Assembly: GCF_018320785.1 (NCBI RefSeq)
Contig: NC_054877.1
Coordinates: forward strand, 10,621,030 to 10,685,029
Direction of reading: 5' to 3'
DNA: 64,000 bases
DNA from: Cheilinus undulatus
Taxonomy: Eukaryota; Chordata; Actinopteri; Labriformes; Labridae
The notes beneath the pieces are model-generated. The model ran no database searches. It had not been told where the DNA came from and saw only the letters and a list, made by a program, of their open reading frames with translations. Of the stretch, positions 24,901 to 37,100 are shown one piece after another. Within the stretch, counting starts at the first letter, position 1. The number at the start of each line of letters is the position of its first letter. Position numbers and translations under genes: made by a program.

Positions 24901-27900
24901 TTCTGGCCAATTAGGTCATCCTGCTGAAGCAAAGGTCATGAGTGATGGAGGATGTCAAGAGCTTCCTCTTATGTAAAGTTGTAATACGGCTTTTAATTTA
25001 AATCTCACTAAATGTTGAAGCGCAGTGGGAGATGTGATTTTCAAGCTTTTTGTGTTGAACAGTAAAAGTTTGCCAGTGCTGATCTTATCTCAAACATAAT
25101 TTCTATCTGCTAGAATGTAAATGAAAAATCTCCAACTCTTTTTCTACACTTATTAGTCCATTTCATATCAACAAATCCACTTTAATTTGATTTAAAACCG
25201 TTCCTAACTGAGAATCATGAAACCCACTTTCAGACATTTTAGGACGGTTTCATAATACAGTGTTTTGAACAGATATCACGTAGTCCATCCTTATGACATA
25301 ATAACAACATCACTATTATTAGCCTGAAGTAGTTTGGGATTCAAAGTTCATTCAAGTGCAGATAAAAATAGACAGAGCCTGTTCTTGCCCCATCACTTGT
25401 CTGGATCTTTTTCATTGTCTAAATTTTATCCAAGGCCCCATGAAGGTCAGGATTGTATGGAAGCCCATTTCCACCACTTAAAAAACAAAGACAAATGTTG
25501 AAGTTGAAAAAAAATTCTGAGATAAAAAGTCATAATTATGAGGTAAAAAGTCGCAATAATGAGATAAAAAGTCATAATTATGAGATAAAAAGTTGAAATT
25601 ATGAGATAACAAGTCATACTAATGAGATAAAAAGTCATAATTATGAGATCAAAAGTCATAATTAGGACTTTTTATATATAATTTGTATCTCATTACTACT
25701 TAAGATTTTTTTTGTCAAGAATTGCCTTACTTTTTTTTTTTTTTTTTTGGCGGAAATGGGCTTCCATAGATTGAGATATTTCAAGTCTCTTATTTGGCCT
25801 GTACCTGTCCCTCTCTCCATGAAAAGGACTCTGGAGATCGGCAGGAAGTTGGTACCGCTTAGAAGGAGCTCCTCTCCTCCTTCCACGGAGCAGGACGTAA
25901 GACTGACGGACTCGATGACGGGAAGCTCCTGGGCTGAACGCTGGGCTGAAATACAGTCAGGCATAATAGAAAGACCTTGAATATCACTAAATATTCCCCT
26001 CATTCAAAGAATCTGCTTTAACTCTCTTGTTTGAAAGCAGTTGTTTAATGTTCATAAACAGCATCAGACCAGCTACTCACAGCATTCAATGGGCAGGGAG
26101 GCAACCTGTAGAGCCAAGACTCGGCCAGGTGGGGCCACAGGGGGCGCTAGAGGGAGATGGGTACGAAATACCAGTCGTACACGTGTGTTCTTACGTCCAA
26201 CATCTGTTTCTCCTTTTCTCAGCTCAATGTCAGAGTTTCTCAGCTTCAGAATCCCAGCACAATCGATGCTACAAGACAAAAGTTTTCTTAATAAATATGT
26301 ATCTGCAACCTCGTTGTTGAGAGAAATGTTCCACTAGCAGGGGTGGAAAATAACTAGTAGTAGTTCAGTACTTCTACTTAAGTAAGTTTTAACAAGGGTA
26401 ACTGCACTTTTACTTCAGTACAACAGTCATGTACTTTTTCCACCTCTGCTGACTACAAAGTAGCACACAGCAAGAGAATAATTCCACATACAACCCAAAA
26501 CACAGCAAAAACTGGAGTGTTAGTATTGTTAGGAATAAGCATGATAGATAGAGTTCCACTTCCTTTATTTTCTTTTCTTTATAAATTGTTTTGGACTGGT
26601 TTTCATGTGGGGAATAAACATACGATCAAGCTATGTTGGACTGTCCGACAGTCTTGAATGCACCATGACAGCAGTGCGCGTGAAGCTGCGACTGTGTCAC
26701 CTTTAAATGACGTCATAACACTCAGGTAGTGGGGAACGCTGCCACTGAGAGGAGAAGACCAGTCCTGTTTTCTTTCAACAATTTTCAGTAATACACTGGA
26801 TGTAAGGGCTTTAGATTCTGGCATTGTTTATTTACCAGGGTTTAACTCATAACAGTATCTCAGTGTTAACATTTCAGAGTTGATTTTTACTCCCAAAGTG
26901 TGATTTTAACTACATTCTGAGTAAAATAGTTTTCAGAGGTGGAGTTATTTGACAGAGCTGATACACCATTATTTGTTCAACTCTGTAGAGTCAACTGATG
27001 TAAGATCTATGCACAGCAAATCTGCAAAGCAACATCAAATCTGGGGGATCTGTGGGCAAGTTTCCCATCATGCCCTTGTGTTTTAGATGCATTTAGTTGT
27101 GCTTGGATGTTTCCTGTCGCACAGTGATCCCTGCTGAGGTTCTTTTGCTCATGCTTTTGGTGGATTATTGTTGTTTTTGATGTGCAACACATTTGCACCA
27201 TGAGTGAAGTTATCCACCGAGTTAGAGTTCACACCTGTAACTTTAGGTGGTCACATAGTGCTTCTTCATCAGTATGCATTGCCTTGCTATGAGTTTGACT
27301 CTCTGCTTTGTTCTTTCCATAAAAGACCAATGATGAATGGACCAAAAAAAGACCATTTATATTACTCTTATTTTAAAGTCCTTGCACTGGTTGCCTGTTA
27401 GTTTTCGTATTGATTTTAAAATTCTTTTATTAGTTTATAAAGCACTACATGGCCTCGCCCCAGACTACCTATCAGAGATGATTTTAGTTTATGAACCTGG
27501 ACGGACCCTCAGATCCTCTGGCACTTCTCTCTTGGCTGTTCCACAGAGCAGAACTAAAAAGTACGGTGATTCCTCTTTCAGTTTTTATGCTCCAAGACGG
27601 TGGAACAGCCTGCCAGAGGATCTGAGAGGAGCTGAGAATATTGAGATTTTTAAACACAAGCTGAAAACACACTTATTCAGTCTGGCTTTTATGTAGTACT
27701 TTATAATCATTGTGACTATACAGATTATCACAATCATTGTTTCTGTTTTAGTCTATTCTATTTCTTATAGAAATTTTAAACCTTAATTTTAGGGTTTTTA
27801 GGCTTTTATTTAACTCCAGTTATGATCATCCAGTTTTATAGGCTTTGAATTATTTGGGATGGTAAATCTTTTATCATTGTATTATTTGAACCTTTTCTGT

Positions 27901-28137
27901 TTTTATGCAAATTTTAATGTTTCTTATTTCATAAATTCTTCCCTTTCCTGATTTGTCTTTTATTACTGTCTCTTTTCTTATCATTCATCTTTTTAAGTGT
28001 TTTAGTGAACTACTTGTGTGTGCATTAGTCTCTAAATCTTTTTACCATTATACCTTTTTGTCAATCACTTTTGTACAACCCTGGAAAGCACTTTGAACTT
28101 CAATTGAATTTGTTTGAAAGGTGCTATATAAATAAAG

Positions 28138-28172
<35 letters not shown>

Positions 28173-31100
28173 TTGAAGTTTTAAATTCAACTCTATATGA
28201 ATTTAATTAACAGTGTCTGTGTATTTAACTTTATTATAGCGCTGTGACTTTACCTGAACAACCTGGTTGGAGATCTAATTATAGACCAGTACTTTTGCTT
28301 TTACTAAAGTACATTTTGACCAGAATAACTGGACTTTTATTTGAGCACAACAGTCCACCTCAGTTCAGTAGTCATCAATAGGGTTTCAGCGCCTCACTAA
28401 ACAGTGCTATGCAGTTGCTGTTCAGTGACTTTTGTAACATTCATCAACGTTATCACATCAGCAGGACTCTAAAAGACTAGCCTGCTCTTAAATAGACACC
28501 ACAGAGATGAAATTAGAATACAGGGCTGACGTGCACAAACAAAATGTTTTTAGGTTTCTACAGGATTCAGTTCATGCCTCTCTGTTACTCACAGTGCCGT
28601 CATGTTGTTCTCAGGGTTGAGCGGGATATCAAGTAGTTTGGTTCCCGCCTGGACGCTCTCATGACTGGCAGTACCCACCATCTTTCCCGTCACTCTGAAA
28701 GAAAAAAAATGAATATGGCATCACCTCAATTTTACTTTTTTTTTTTTTTTTTGCTTGGACATTTAAAAGGGTTTTGTGAAAGAATGGCATGTGGACAAAA
28801 CACCCTGAAATGTGTCTGAACAATTTGATAAGTTTATATAATGTCAGTTATTAATCAAGCAAATATGTGAGATATTTGTTTTACTCTTGTAAGCATGAAA
28901 AAGTTTGGACAGGCAAGAAAAAAACACTTTCTTCAAGTTTCAATCCAGTTAACAACAACTCATTACAAAGAAAAGATAAATATTTTGATTTTAAAACATG
29001 TTCCAAAATAGTTGGGATGTTTTGTAATATGTGATACAAAAAACAAAATACATCGATTTGCAAACTGGTTTTAACCTATATTTGATTGAATGCACCACAC
29101 AAGTGAAGATATTAAATGTTTAAAGTGATACATACATTATTTTTTCTGTAAATACACACACATTCTGAATTTTATGTCAGCAACACATCCAAAAAAGTTT
29201 GAACAGGGGCAAATGAAGGCTGGGAAACTTGTGGAATGCTAGTTTAGCACAGTTGGTAGCGTAGCCGCCCACTGACAGAGGCTGAAATCCTTGAACACTA
29301 CAGTAGTTGTGGGGGTCATTCAAGTCTCAGTGCTGTTTTCCACCACTCTATCTCACCATGTTTCACCATTGATTCACAATCAATGGTGGCACAAGGTTCT
29401 CCACTATGTGAAAGACTGTGTTAGAAAATAGTCCAACTGTTTATGAACAACGTTCTCTAATTTGCGGTTACAAGGAATTTAAAGATTTCACCTTCTACAG
29501 TCCATAATATCAACAAAAGAATAAGAGAATCTGGAGACATCTGAGGGTACTGATTGCCTATAGCCTTCAATTGCTCAGGCAGCACTGCGTTTAACCCTTT
29601 ATGACCTACTATAGAAGGCAGAAATGAAAATAAAATGATATTGTGCTCAATTTGCAAAAAGACAGCATGTTTATAAAAATAACAATTTACAGTAGTGCAA
29701 CCAAATCTCTAAGTAAGCAAACACGTTTGCAGAAGACATGTTGAAACATTAAAAAGTGCGACTCGTGACCTGCAAGAAAACAACGTGATAGGCTTGTGCA
29801 GACAAACGTCATCGTACGTCATCACGTACATGTAAAGTAGGAAGTGTTGTGAAAGGAAGTGGTCCAGATTCTATTATTGTATATTGTTTTTGATGTGTGT
29901 GCTTTTTACTGCAATTCGGCTAAAGAAGGAAGGATATTTCTGTAAGGAAACAGTACTCTGGGACACATTAAATGCGTGATATGTTAGTGTTACTCCTTCG
30001 GTTTTATATGCAAAAAGAACTATTGCTCTATCTCATTTGGTTGCAATTCTACCCGCAGTTAAAGATAGATATGCAATGGAAGCCCCGGTGCTCCCACTGG
30101 TTTTAAAGGGCAACAGCCAGGGTCCTTTTGTGATGATATTACAATGTAAGCTTAGAAAGCCAATTTTGAAAAAACTTTAAATTTAACACAGTACAACATC
30201 GCACCAACAACAGCAGGTTAAGACTCTACCATGCAAAGAGAAAGCCATGCAGCAATGACATCCAGAAGTGCTCAGACTTCTGAGAGCTCATCTGAGTTGG
30301 ACTGACCTAAAGTAGAAAAATGAGCTGTGGTCTGACAAGTCCATATTTTGCTAAAGGAAAAGGACCAGCCAGGTTGTTATCAACGCAAAGTTCAAAAGCA
30401 GGTCTCTGAATTTTGGGGTGTATTAGTGCCATGGCATTGGTTACTTGCACACGTCTGCTGAAGTCTGCTGCTACTACTGAGAGGAACTGGATTACCTCAC
30501 ACTGTGAGCAACTTAAGATGTACATGAAGCAAAAGTGGAAAATGATTCCTCTTCAGCAAACGGTATCTTCAGTCCCCAGACACTTACAGTGTTAGAAGAA
30601 AAAGTGATAAAACACAGTGATAAATATGCTCCTGTCCCAATTTTTCTGGAACATGTTGCCAACATTGAAACCACAATTAAAAAAACAAATGAAGTTAATT
30701 AGTTTGAACATCAAATAAGTTGTCATTGGACTGTATTCAACTAAATATAGGTTGAAAAATTTCTTTGGCGTTGGGGTTTGTAAATAGTCATTTTCTTACC
30801 TGCTTCATATATAAGAGGTCAAAATAAAAAAGGCGGTACAAAGTGACTTCTTTTTGTGCATCTTCTTTAACGAGGGTTTAAGATTCAAGTTAGTTAGTTA
30901 GTTAGTTAGTTTAAGATTCATGCATTTATTTCACAAACTTTCATGCTTTAAACAACAAATACACAACATTTTACATTTCCCACACTGAGCAGTTGTTGTC
31001 ATCCAGAAAAAGCTGCATTGATAATAACTGGTGCAAGAAATTTCCTGGACCGACCCTCAAATCAGTTGGTGGTGGGTTACGCAACAGTTAAAGCCTCAGT

Positions 31101-34100
31101 GGTGAGGTTTTTTGTTCCCCTGATCATAATGAAAATAAAAAGGATAATTGGGGCTAAGCTTTAAAATGGAAATAAAGTTCAGTACCTGTGTATCTGATAG
31201 AAGGGATGAGGCCTGATCGATCGGTCGTCAGCTGTTCCAACGAAAACCTGGAGGGAGAGCGGCTTCCTCTCTGAGTATCCACACAGCTGCAGACACAAAC
31301 AGTGAGAGGGAGGAATCAAACTGTGATGAGGCCACAACACGAGCCCAAGACTTTGTCCCAGCATCATGAAAACACAACATTCAAACTACAGCTCTACTTC
31401 AGCTTTGTTGGAAATCATTTAACATATAAGAATAGGTAAGATAATTTCATTACCAAAGTACAATGATAACGAACACACAGGTTCGAGCATCAGGTCAGTA
31501 ACAGTCTCTGTGACATTCAGAGATAGTGCTTCACCTTGACGATAGGATGTCCCGTTGGTGCAGCCTTGACGGCTCCTCTGCTCCCCTCCGTCTCATAGTG
31601 AGCTCTGTGGTGTGGACGGGGCTGCACCTCGATACGCAGCTCGTACTGGTCAAACTGGGACGGCAGCGGCCAGTCGAGAGGCGGCAGAGCACTAGACCTA
31701 TAAGATCAGCAAAAGATTCATTTTTAGTTTCACATTTAGACACATTAGACTTCAACATTTAAATCATAGACTGTTTATAGGAAATAAAAGTTGCTGCCAT
31801 GACATCCCACAATAGGGCTAACTTGAGCAAGGCACCAAAGCAGTGTTTATTTCATCAGCTACTGTAAAAGCATGACTAAAAATCAGAGGTGGAAGAAGTA
31901 CTAAACTATCATACTCAAGTAAAAGCAGTTACTTTGGTTTAAAATTACATTGTGACAACCCCATGCAGTGATTTCAAATCTCATAAACCTATATTTCATT
32001 TATTTAAATAGACAACATATCCGAAGTTAAAACTGAGGTATTTTACCATTTTATGAAAAATATTACCCTCTTTTAAATTTGATGGCAGCAACACATCTCA
32101 AGAAAGTAGGGACAGGGCAACAAAAGGCTGGAAAAGTATGTGATACTAATGACAAACAAGTGGAGGGGCATTTTGCAAGTATTTAGGTTAATTGGCAACA
32201 GGTCAGTAAAATGGATGGGTATAAAAGGAGCAATTTAGACATGCAGAGTCTCTCAGAAGTAAAGACGGGGGGTGCGCAGATGGCCAATAGCGCTACCCAT
32301 GTAGTGGGCCGAATCCAGCCTTTGGCCCTTTACTAGCATGTCCTCCTATCGAATAAAGGCACGAAAAGCCCAAAAATATCTTTGCAATGGAACATATTTC
32401 AGAAATATGTTCCATTGCAAAGACTTTTATATCCCACCATCTACAACACTATCATCAAAATATCATCCAGAGATTCAAAGATTCAGGAGAAATTTTCTGT
32501 GTACAAGGGACAAGGCCAAAGGTCAATATTGGATGCTTATGATCTTTGGGCGCTTTAAAAATTACTGCATGGGCTCAGGAACACTTCCAGAAATCACTGT
32601 CAGTCAGTACAGTTTGCCTTGTCATTCAAAAATGCAGTTAGAGCTGTATCACGCAAAGAAGAAGCCATACATAAACATGATCCAGGGACACCTCCATCTT
32701 CACTGGACTAAATGGACTGAGGTAAAATGGAAAACTGTTCTGTGGTCAGATGAATCAAAATCAGGTGCCATGTCCTGACCAAAGAGGAACGGGACCATCC
32801 AGCTTGTTATTGGCGCACAGTTCAAAAGCCTGCATCTCTGATGGTATGGGGTAACATTAGTGCCCATGGCGTGGGCAGCTTACACATCTGGAAAGGCACC
32901 ATCAATTATGAAAAGAGGTTTTAGAGCAACACATAAGACATACAACATCTTTTCCAAGAAAGGCCTTGCATATTTTAGCACAATAAAGCTAAACCATAAA
33001 CCGCATCCAATACAACAACATGGAAGAGTACAGGTGCTGAACTGGCCTGCTTGTACTCCAGACCTTTGCATTTCATACAATGAAAGACCCACGACTGTTG
33101 AGCAGCTAGAATCCTACAATAGACAAGAGTGGGACAACATTCCTCTCCCAAAACTTCATCAACTGTCTCCTCACTTTCCAGGCGTTTAAAGGCTGATGTT
33201 AAAAGAAGAGGGGATGCCACACAGTGGTAAACATGGTCCTGTCCTTACTTTTTTGAGATATCTCGCTGCCATCATATTCAAAATTAGCTAATATTTTTAA
33301 TGAAATGGTAAAATGTCTTAGTTTCAACATCTGATATGTTGTTTATGTTCTATTGTGAAAAAATATGGGTTTATAAGATTTAAAAACCATTGCATTTTTC
33401 AGTAGTTTACATTTTACAGTGCCCCAACTTTTTTGGAATTTGGTAGTAAAACTAAAATATTATGACTTTAATTGGCTGAATTTGGAAATAAATGTTATTG
33501 AGTTTCATCGACTGTAACTAAAAACGTCCACCAAACATCCAGCTGCTTCATTGCTCTTCAGTGTGCATTCCCTCACTCAGCATCCCTCCATTAGAGCATG
33601 TCTACAGGATCTTGTTTGTGCATGTATGAGTATTTCTGGCCTGTGTTCATGTAACATGTTTGGAGAGAAACTGAATTTCCCCTTTGGGAATAATAAATCG
33701 TCTTCTTCTTCCTGTAGTGCATCCTTGCCTGAACAGAGGGCTGTGGGCGCTGGCTCGGTTCCTGCCCCAGGCTAAAGCAGGGGGCACAGAGAGGTAGTCC
33801 ATGCCCACTGAAGGGGGGTCTCTCCTGGTCTGCTGTGTCTCTGGCAGCAGGCAGGGGGAGCTGTGTCCTGGAGCCTGCTCCTGATCCACCTCCCTGGGAG
33901 ATAACTGAAACAAAAATATGATTCAACATCTCAGATTTCTTAACATTTGAATCATCTTTCATCCACAGCTGGCATCTCTACCTGTTCCAGCGATGTCTTC
34001 CTGGTTTTTTGAGGGATGCTTAGCTCACAGCTGCTGGGCGGAGCTTGTGACGGATTGACAGAGTCTCCGCCCTCCAGGTTGCATCCCGGCAGGTCCTCTG

Positions 34101-37100
34101 AGTAACTCCCCCTCCGTGACGTACAGGGGGACGCTAGAGGAGAGTTCCTACGCTTTTTACCTCCAGGAGAAGTCGGCCTCGAGGACGGTGAGAGCCCAAA
34201 GCTGACGGTGGCCTCGCTCAGCTCCTCCTCCTCCACCAGTAGGGAGTCACAGCTGGAGGCGGGGCTGAGCCAGCCACGGGATGAGGGACTGGAGGCGGGA
34301 CTGGGGCTGAGGGAGCCGGGACATCTGTCACGGTAACTGAAGGGGTCCAGCAAGGGCAGGTAGAGGCGATCGCGGTCCCAGCCACCACCTCCTCCACTGC
34401 CCATGTCCCAATAGCTGGAAATAGAGGGCGGTGGGTCGTCTTCAGGGGAAATAGTTGTGATCTGGATGCTGGGACACTCAACCACTCGAGACTCTGAAAC
34501 CTAAGGAAGGACATAAACAGTAATACTTTAAAGAAATACATTCAATTGTTTTTCATCAAGCAGAAATAAAAATATCTTCTCTGTCCAGCCTCTAAGATGA
34601 TGAATATTCCACTTTTCTCTGATTAACCCTTTGTTGTTGAACTTCAAAACTTTTCCTGGATAAAAGGCCAGCTTCTATGTACTGCCTTTCTACCATAACC
34701 TCCTGAGAATGGAGATTTTGCGTAGATGTAATTTTTAGTTTCTCCCACTTATTTGGGATTAGTAGGACCTGGTAAGTTTAAAAGACCAGCCTTGTCTTTG
34801 AAGAGGAACGAGTTTTGCCCCAAAATGTCAACTCCATGTTTTCTGAAGATCCTGTTTCTGCAGAAAGTACAGCACTGAATGAGTTTTCCATTCTGACCAA
34901 TCAGAGTCATTTGAGGAGAAAGAGGCTGTAGCTACAGGCGGGGTTTAGTTGTGCTGATCGCTGTCATGGCTGCCTCCAGGGTCGTGTTTAGCTCAGATGT
35001 AGCTTTAGTATAGCGCAACTTTTTTGGTACATAAGATAAGTAGGGATGGGAATTGATAAGATTTTATTAATATGAGTGTCATTACTGATTCTGATTATTG
35101 AATCAATTCTTTCTCAATTCTTTCCTGTGAATTCTATTTTTGGAAAAAGTAGACTATATCAGTTTTCGCTGTTAACTTAAATTTGATTGTGTCTCTTTCC
35201 CTCTGAACACTGAACAAGACAAATGTCACCTTCGGTGAGAGGCAATGACAAGCGCACTTCAATTAAACAGTTCTGACAACAAAAAATTTTTAGACATCAA
35301 GAGTTTAAGAGGAGAACATACACAAAAACATATCTTTTTTGTTGGGAATGTCTCAGATAAAACAAAATGCCTCTGGATCTTCAATATCTGAACTTGAATT
35401 AGAATATAGTCTCTGGATCCTGGATCTCTGGACGCGTAAAATAAATTGAAATCCTGCATTAAATCAACAATTCTCGTGCAAAAAGATGCATGCCTGGTAT
35501 AGCATCACTAACAGATACTGCACGTTGCACTGTTTGCGTCATATTTTGAGAAATGAAACCAAACTTTCAAGCATTTTAGCCTGTTTTTGGTACTTCCCAC
35601 TGTCTTTATTTCCTTGACTTCTCTGTTCTTGTTCATGCTGATTTCCTCTTATGAGACCTTGTTTTTTAGGGCATGTGGAAGTACGGCATTGATAAGGGAA
35701 TTGTTAAGATTAAACGTAAAAGACGTCGCTGGATTTTGTTCTCCAGTTCTCAACTAGAACTGGTTCTCTATTCCCATTCCTAAGCATAAACTAAGGAGTT
35801 TATGCTTAGGGCTTTAACTAACGAGGTACAGTTAAGACCTCTGCAACTGAGTCTGGTTTTTTCATCAGAATTTTTTGCACTTTAAAAAAGGAAATTGATC
35901 TCATATTGTTCTAATCATGTTTACACACTGACGCAAAAATTTTCAGGTTTGATTTTATGCGACTTTTCGCATCAGTCAAAGTCATTTAAATGGACAATTG
36001 ATGATTCAGATCAGCGCCTGCTTCATTATCTCTTTCTCACTCACACCCGCCTGACCCCTTCCCTCTCTTTCTCTCTCAAACCGAAACGTCACTTTCAGCA
36101 CCCTTGTTTGCCGGTGTATTATGTGGATATCTACCATGGATATAACAGATAAGGGCATACATTTGTACTCACAGGTCATCACTGATTCTGGATAAAAAAG
36201 CCGCTCTCCATCTCTCCAGCTTGGCCCAGCGCTATGACGCATGAGTGGGCGCAGGATGGATGGATCCAGCGGGATATTAAAGACAGAGCCACAGGCTCAC
36301 AGTACAAAACAATTTTCTACATTCTACAAATTTTTGCAGTGAAGGCAAAGAAAAACAAACAAACAAACAAACAAAAAAAAAAAACCCTGCATCAGACTCA
36401 GTGTGCAAGGTTTGAGTGTGTGATGTTTTTAGGATAATGAATCTAAAAAAAACAAATCCAGCGTGAAAAGACCTTTTGAGTTCAGATAGGGGTTGGTGTT
36501 AGAGTTAGTAATGCTTAACTAATGCACTACTAAAGCATGTATAGCTCAGGTTATAAATGGGATATAGATCAATTTATAATGTTTTATAAAAAGATGAAAG
36601 TATTTTCTAGTCAAAGTGAGTAGCTATTATGAAGTGTTATCCATTTTTAAATCCTCACTATTGAATACTGGGCAGTGGATTTGTATCTAAAGAGCAAAAT
36701 GACAATGCAAAACAGTTCTAAAAGGAAAATCCGAGACTAAAATAGAAACACTTGTAACTTGTTTCAAGACTTTAGAAGCTAAAATAAGACTATGTTTGGC
36801 TTTTTTTCAGAGATTATTCATCAGAAGCCCTTTGATATGGCTTACAAAGGCCTGCCTTTGTACTAATTTGTACCAGAGCTTTAACTGTTTAAGGCATCGT
36901 TGTTTATAGAGTAAAACTGTGTTTACAGTTTATTCTGTGGAAGAAGTGACTTTCTCAAAAGCTGTTGTTAATCCTCAGAAAAACAGACATTTAACATCAG
37001 AGACAATGATAAGGCTGATGTATGTAGACTATTAACATTTACAGCCTTATCTTAATTTTGAGTCAAATATGAAAAAAATGCTAAAATTATATCTTTAAAG

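Noticed and set aside
33591..33962. 123-codon minus-strand frame overlapping nfatc4 exon 4
   Set aside because: A different frame from the NFATc4 reading and spanning intron sequence.
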